Assembly: GCA_036555325.1 (NCBI GenBank) | Contig: DATBLQ010000033.1 | Span: forward strand, 1 to 63,564 | Source: DATBLQ01 sp036555325 | GTDB lineage: Bacteria > Pseudomonadota > Alphaproteobacteria > Rhizobiales > Aestuariivirgaceae | Reading direction: 5' to 3' | DNA: 63,564 bases | Shown here: positions 60,192 through 63,564 of the stretch, piece by piece | How the letters are laid out: each line of letters begins with the position of its first letter | Numbering within the stretch: the stretch's first letter is position 1 | Made by a program: the position numbers and the translations under genes | The notes under the pieces: generated by a model | The model's input: only the letters and a program-made list of their open reading frames with translations | Told to the model about the DNA's origin: nothing | Database searches by the model: none

Positions 60192-60220
60192 TTGATCAGG
60201 AGTTGTACACCATATATAAC
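60192..60220 (+). promoter_or_regulatory. Promoter of the gspL-M-N-D operon
   Basis: TTGATC at 60192-60197 and TATAAC at 60215-60220 are separated by exactly 17 bp, a good sigma70 match. Transcription would start near 60227, 13 bases before the gspL ATG at 60240. The divergent gspE start is at 60181, so the same 58 bp must also hold or overlap the gspE promoter. Confidence 0.5.
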
Positions 60221-60239
60221 ACTCTCTCTGGTAGAGCCA

Positions 60240-61340
60240 ATGCCGGACAGCTTGCCCAACATTCCGATCCCAAGGCTTGGGACCTTCTTTCGCTGGTGGA
60301 TGCGCCAACTCGCAGAATTTCAACAGGATATTTTACGATTGCTGCCGACCAGGTCGGCAGGGCGGCTGGAATTGACAATCGGCAAGAACGATTGCGTCTT
60401 GCGAATTCAGACAGGTTTTGAAGAGGCTCGCGCGTTCGCTGCTGCAACTCCCGACGACTTGCGCGGGGTATCCGCTCTCCTTTCGCGCAAGGGCAGATGG
60501 GTCGTTCACCTGTGTCTCAGCCCTGATGTATGTCTTTGCCGCTCCGTGAGCCTACCTGCACCCGCCCTCGATCAGATTGAGAGAGTCCTCGCTCTCGAAA
60601 TCGAGCGCTCTACGCCTTTCGACATCGAAGACATCTATCACGGGCATTGCATTCTAACTGACGATGCCCCGGAGCGAGTGGCCGTCCAGCATATCATCGT
60701 CAAAAAGAGTTTGATCGAACCGTGGCTTCTATTTTTTTATTCGAAGGGCCTTCAACCAGCATCACGCGTGAAAATTCTGCCGGAGCAAACGACCTTCCTA
60801 GCCGAATTCTCGTGGAAGAAGACCTTTAGCTCAGTGCAAGAAAAGATGCGCCGGTTTCGGCGCCGCGCATTGGTAGCCGCCACTTGTTGCGCACTGCTCC
60901 TGCTGTCAGCGGCTTTCTGGCGTCAGTCGATCGCTCTTGCAAGTCTGTCTCACACCGTGGCTAGCGCACGTGAAAGGGCAATGGAGGCGCGAACTAAATT
61001 AACGATCCTGCAATCGCATGAAGACCGCCTTCTGGCGCTTTACCACATTCGCGTCGACGAGCCGCCAATCCTTACTATATGGAACGAGCTTGCCAAGTTC
61101 ACGCCAGACAGTGCCTGGCTTTACGACCTTCGTATCGAGAAGCGCTCGGTTGTGCTTTCTGGTTTCGCTCAGTCCGCGGCCGAACTGCGTGACGCCTTGG
61201 AAGCGTCGCCGATTTTCGAAAATGCGAGTCTAGACACGCCGGCAGCGGGGCAGCCCCTCGCTGCGGGCGAGCATTTCACCCTTCGGGTGGCGCTTGCCGC
61301 GTTCTCGCCGACGGAGCGAATTTCTCTGGGTCTGAGATGA
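60240..61340 (+). CDS. gspL: Type II secretion protein GspL-like (PilN-type)
   Basis: A 366-residue bitopic inner-membrane protein. The cytoplasmic part (1-205) has an actin-like region ending in ALEIERSTPFDIEDIYHGH; one membrane segment lies at about 209-228 (LVAATCCALLLLSAAFW); the periplasmic part resembles PilN (ESPPILTIWNELAKF-type segment and LSGFAQSAAELRDALE). GspL anchors GspE to the membrane. The frame is open to a TTG at 60192, but that would place the start on the -35 element; the ATG at 60240 with GGTAGAG upstream is used. Overlaps gspM by 4 bp. Confidence 0.8.
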   Translation: MPDSLPNIPIPRLGTFFRWWMRQLAEFQQDILRLLPTRSAGRLELTIGKNDCVLRIQTGFEEARAFAAATPDDLRGVSALLSRKGRWVVHLCLSPDVCLCRSVSLPAPALDQIERVLALEIERSTPFDIEDIYHGHCILTDDAPERVAVQHIIVKKSLIEPWLLFFYSKGLQPASRVKILPEQTTFLAEFSWKKTFSSVQEKMRRFRRRALVAATCCALLLLSAAFWRQSIALASLSHTVASARERAMEARTKLTILQSHEDRLLALYHIRVDEPPILTIWNELAKFTPDSAWLYDLRIEKRSVVLSGFAQSAAELRDALEASPIFENASLDTPAAGQPLAAGEHFTLRVALAAFSPTERISLGLR

Positions 61341-61903
61341 AATCCGCCGACGTCTTGCTCAAATTGGCTGCCCTCGCGCTTGCAATAGCGCCGCTCGTCG
61401 TTGCCGCATGGGGCACGTATTTTCTCTGCCAATTCTACAACTCTCGCAATTATGAAATCAGCGCGCAAAGACTGGCTTTGGGCAAATTAAGAGCATTGGC
61501 GTCGCAGCTGCATGAGCTTGACAACCGCATCAAGACCCGCTCGAAAGAGCTGAATGAGTATTTTTTTACCGCTCCCGATGCCTCGACGATGAGCGCCCTT
61601 CTGCAACGACGCCTGCAAGCGATCGTTGGCACACATCAGGCCGAGCTCGTTCGAACAGCAGAAATTCCGCAAACCGAAAGAAACGGCATTATCTTTACTG
61701 GCGTTCGACTTGAAATTTCGGGCCATACAGAAAGTCTAGCGAAGACGGTCCAAATGATCGAGTCCTCGACCCCTCCCCTATTCATCGACCAGGCACACCT
61801 GAAGAGAGATGTTTCAATCGGTAATGATGCAGAAGACCCTGTATTGGACTTAAGCCTCGACATACTCGTTGCGACCCTCCCCTCTGCAGAACCTGTGAAA
61901 TGA
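61337..61903 (+). CDS. gspM: Type II secretion protein GspM-like
   Basis: A 188-residue protein with one N-terminal membrane segment (about 7-31, LAALALAIAPLVVAAWG) followed by a coiled region (LRALASQLHELDNRIKTRSK) and a periplasmic ferredoxin-like domain (GVRLEISGHTESLAKTVQMI). This is the T2SSM_b layout. It partners GspL in the inner-membrane platform. Overlaps both neighbours by 4 bp. Confidence 0.75.
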   Translation: MKSADVLLKLAALALAIAPLVVAAWGTYFLCQFYNSRNYEISAQRLALGKLRALASQLHELDNRIKTRSKELNEYFFTAPDASTMSALLQRRLQAIVGTHQAELVRTAEIPQTERNGIIFTGVRLEISGHTESLAKTVQMIESSTPPLFIDQAHLKRDVSIGNDAEDPVLDLSLDILVATLPSAEPVK

Positions 61904-62421
61904 AAAGAAGGTTGATGTTTCAGACCTCTATCCTGATAGGGTTGACTGTGGTCTTGCTCGTGTCAGCCTTGGCTTTGCTGCTTCGCCCGGTCGATGTGGC
62001 CGGGATACATGCCAAATACCCTTCGTTCTCCGCCAATGTAAATAAGCCGCAGGACATGCACCGGCGATCTTCCGGGCAAGCGGAAGCTATCCTGGCTCGG
62101 CCGCTGTTTTCCAAAACCCGGCGGCCCTATCACCCTGCAGAGGTTACAGCGCAGGAGTCTGTCGAGGTCGCAACGGTACCTGCCGAGCCGCAAGCCTCCG
62201 TACCGACGGAGGCTCTGTCTCTAAAAGGGATCGTTCTTCGCCTGGGGATCATCTCACGAGCTTTCATTGTCTCCCCTTCAGCTCCTGCAGGAGCATGGTT
62301 CGAAGAGGGGGGTGAAATAGAAGGATGGAGAATCGGACACATCGGGCAGCGGACCATCTCTCTTCAGCAAGGGAATAAAGTCGTTGAGCTGAGCCTCTAC
62401 CCAAACACGTCCCTGGAGTGA
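61900..62421 (+). CDS. Type II secretion GspN/GspC-like periplasmic linker
   Basis: A 173-residue protein with an N-terminal membrane helix (about 8-28) and a periplasmic domain that has the HR-like pattern of GspC/alphaproteobacterial GspN: ILARPLFSKTRRPY near 65-78, a Pro/Val-rich linker, LSLKGIVLRLGIISRAFIV, GGEIEGWRIGHIGQRTISL and VVELSLY at the end. In the standard system GspC links the inner platform to the secretin N0 domain. No PDZ domain is present. Position before gspD supports the call; GspN versus GspC cannot be settled. Confidence 0.65.
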   Translation: MKRRLMFQTSILIGLTVVLLVSALALLLRPVDVAGIHAKYPSFSANVNKPQDMHRRSSGQAEAILARPLFSKTRRPYHPAEVTAQESVEVATVPAEPQASVPTEALSLKGIVLRLGIISRAFIVSPSAPAGAWFEEGGEIEGWRIGHIGQRTISLQQGNKVVELSLYPNTSLE

Positions 62422-62435
62422 GTTGCTACCGCTCG

Positions 62436-62482
62436 CACAACCTTATATAAGCTAATTATTGTTGTATCTAGCTTAGGTTGTG
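62436..62482. promoter_or_regulatory. Long imperfect palindrome directly upstream of gspD
   Basis: Outer arms CACAACC (62436-62442) and GGTTGTG (62476-62482) and inner arms TAAGCTA (62448-62454) and TAGCTTA (62469-62475) are exact complements, giving a 14-bp stem with a 5-base bulge (TTATA) on the left and a 14-base loop. It fills the gap between gspN and the gspD ATG at 62490 and ends 7 bp before it. As RNA it could control gspD translation; as DNA it could be an operator or a remnant of an inserted element. No T run follows. Confidence 0.5.
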
Positions 62483-62489
62483 TGGGCCC

Positions 62490-63287
62490 ATGGTGCGGTG
62501 CAGGCAGGCGTCTAGAGGGATTTTCTTCTCATTGGTTCTTCTGAGCCTGGGCGCTTGCGGAGCAAGTCCGCTCATTGACAAGACGAGCTGGAGTGACCGC
62601 CTCGCCGTGCGGCAAGGAAAGGCGACGGCCCGCGATGCAAGATCAGTCCTCGACGCCAGCATTCCTGGTGAAGAAGACATGGCGGATGGTCGCCTTTCCC
62701 CTGTGGTGGAGCCGGGCACAGATCAACTGGTGGCTTCCGATTTGCCCGACTTACCTCAGCGAATCGTGAATGACAAAGACAGGGGAACTTTGAATTTGGT
62801 CAGAGTACCGCTTGCCGAAGCGGCCAAAACGATCCTGGGCGATATTCTCGGTCTCAACTACAGCATAGACAGCCGGGTTGACGCTGAGATTACGCTGCAG
62901 ACAACTCAACCACTCACTAAGGCGGAGCTGGTAGCAAATTTTCAGGCAGTTTTGCGCGCTCAGGGGGCGGCAGTCGTCGAGCGTTCGGGGTTTTATCGCA
63001 TCATACCATCGAGCGAAGTTGCCAGGGCTGGACCAAGCTACGGCAATCACTCCGAAGCAAGCTCAGGCATCGGGGTGAAAACCGAAGTGATGGAAATGCG
63101 GTTTGTATCCGCCGAGGCGATGCGAGAGATCATTGAGCCAATTGCCGCTGAAGGCGCTGTTCAACGGATCGATGCCGCGCGGAATGCCATCATAGTAAGC
63201 GGAACCGAAGATGAACTTCTCAACATTCGGCAAACCATCGCCATTTTTGATGTGGACTGGATGAAGGGTATGTCTTTCGCCCTTTAA
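62490..63287 (+). pseudogene. gspD: Type II secretion secretin GspD, 3'-truncated
   Basis: 265 residues of a protein normally 650-780 long. A lipoprotein signal (FFSLVLLSLGAC, lipobox LGAC) is followed by the N0/N1 secretin domains: RVPLAEAAKTILGDILGLNY, FQAVLRAQGAAVVERSGFYRI, and RFVSAEAMREIIEPIA. The frame ends in IFDVDWMKGMSFAL then TAA, exactly inside a segment that in intact secretins continues as SFALFPL. The membrane-spanning secretin domain is absent, so no outer-membrane channel can be made from this gene. Beyond the break the DNA encodes the 3' end of a lysR gene on the other strand. The frame is open to a TTG at 62478; the ATG at 62490 is preferred. Confidence 0.8.
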
Positions 63288-63564
63288 CCGCCTGGACTCT
63301 TCCGACAGCTCGGCAAGCTGGCGCTTCAGTAGACCTATAACGACGGCTGCTGCGGGCGTTGGCTTGCGTTTTCTGTGCAGGATGATACCGAGGCGCAGAT
63401 TTCGGAAAGCTTCGATCTTGAGAGGAATGCCGATGATTTTTCCGCTTGCGAGCTCTTCCAGGAAACCAATTGGCGTATAGAAGGCGATCCCTACTCCGTA
63501 GGCAACCAGCGCCTTGAGCAACACGAGATTGTTGGCGATGACAAGGGGATGCCCAAGCTCGGTG
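63063..63564 (-). CDS. LysR-family regulator, C-terminal part only (runs off the right edge), 3' end joined to antisense gspD
   Basis: From the right edge to about 63288 the minus strand encodes the end of a LysR effector domain: ELGHPLVIANNLVLLKALVA, YGVGIAFYTPIGFLEEL, LGIILHRKRKPTPAAAV and LLKRQLAELSEES. The DNA-binding part lies outside the window. The natural stop is missing: the frame continues for about 75 codons into the antisense of gspD to a stop at 63063, giving a tail (HTLHPVHIKNGDGL and on) unlike any LysR protein. The junction is the same point at which gspD is cut. The regulator may still fold with this foreign tail. Confidence 0.65.
   Translation of the reverse strand, partial: TELGHPLVIANNLVLLKALVAYGVGIAFYTPIGFLEELASGKIIGIPLKIEAFRNLRLGIILHRKRKPTPAAAVVIGLLKRQLAELSEESRRLKGERHTLHPVHIKNGDGLPNVEKFIFGSAYYDGIPRGIDPLNSAFSGNWLNDLSHRLGGYKPHFHHFGFHPDA

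Overview
The window reads as the chromosome of an alphaproteobacterium of the order Hyphomicrobiales (Rhizobiales). The evidence is gene content only: BetI-like TetR regulators, a polar growth-ring-like coiled-coil protein, an HWE-type histidine kinase, many ABC importers for amino acids and peptides, and compact operons with 4-bp stop/start overlaps. I see no rRNA, tRNA, CRISPR array, insertion sequence or phage gene. Genus and species cannot be read from the sequence.

Layout. 0-5.5 kb: two tandem pairs of BetI-like TetR regulators, each pair preceded by a TTGGCC-repeat array, followed by a DAO-type amine/amino-acid oxidase and a class I aminotransferase. 5.5-13.3 kb (minus strand): a REC-HWE kinase-REC protein and a 2101-residue soluble hybrid kinase with about 13 HAMP modules. 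13.5-24.9 kb: mixed metabolism and transport, including a secreted MBL-fold protein, a Gal-like dehydrogenase, a CelD-like acetyltransferase, MFS and EamA transporters, a TMADH-like demethylase, a YeeE/YedE pair, a DmpA-type peptidase, a ferredoxin reductase with a 2Fe-2S ferredoxin, and a lone Hpt protein. 25.3-32.8 kb: a growth-pole-ring-like coiled-coil protein followed closely by a dgcN-dgcA pair (D-glutamate catabolism), an unknown protein, and a PLP threonine/serine dehydratase. 32.8-38.1 kb: a SulP transporter with STAS and cyclic-nucleotide-binding domains, divergent from an MBL hydrolase and a CHASE2 adenylate cyclase; this may be a cAMP-gated anion transport module. 38.2-44.4 kb (minus): a complete peptide ABC importer led by a proline-iminopeptidase-like hydrolase. 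44.6-53.5 kb: a complete branched-chain-type amino-acid ABC importer with an SDR, an LLM flavoprotein, RidA and a GST. 53.5-63.6 kb: an agmatinase-family ureohydrolase and a type II secretion cluster (gspO, G, J, I, H, F, E and, divergently, L, M, N/C, D).

The type II cluster looks damaged. gspD stops in the middle of a conserved secretin segment and abuts the 3' end of a lysR gene read from the other strand. gspI lacks its leader unless a single-base frameshift is undone. No gspK is present. At the left side of the same block a DUF2214 gene has lost its 5' part exactly where the ureohydrolase begins. The roughly 9.5-kb block is therefore bounded by two broken genes, as expected for rearrangement or acquisition.

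The metabolic theme is scavenging of amino acids, peptides, amines and D-amino acids: importers deliver substrates, peptidases cut them, and oxidase, aminotransferase, demethylase, dehydratase and ureohydrolase enzymes feed the products into central metabolism. Two strong signalling modules (poly-HAMP kinase with HWE kinase; CHASE2 cyclase with cNMP-binding transporter) sit among them.
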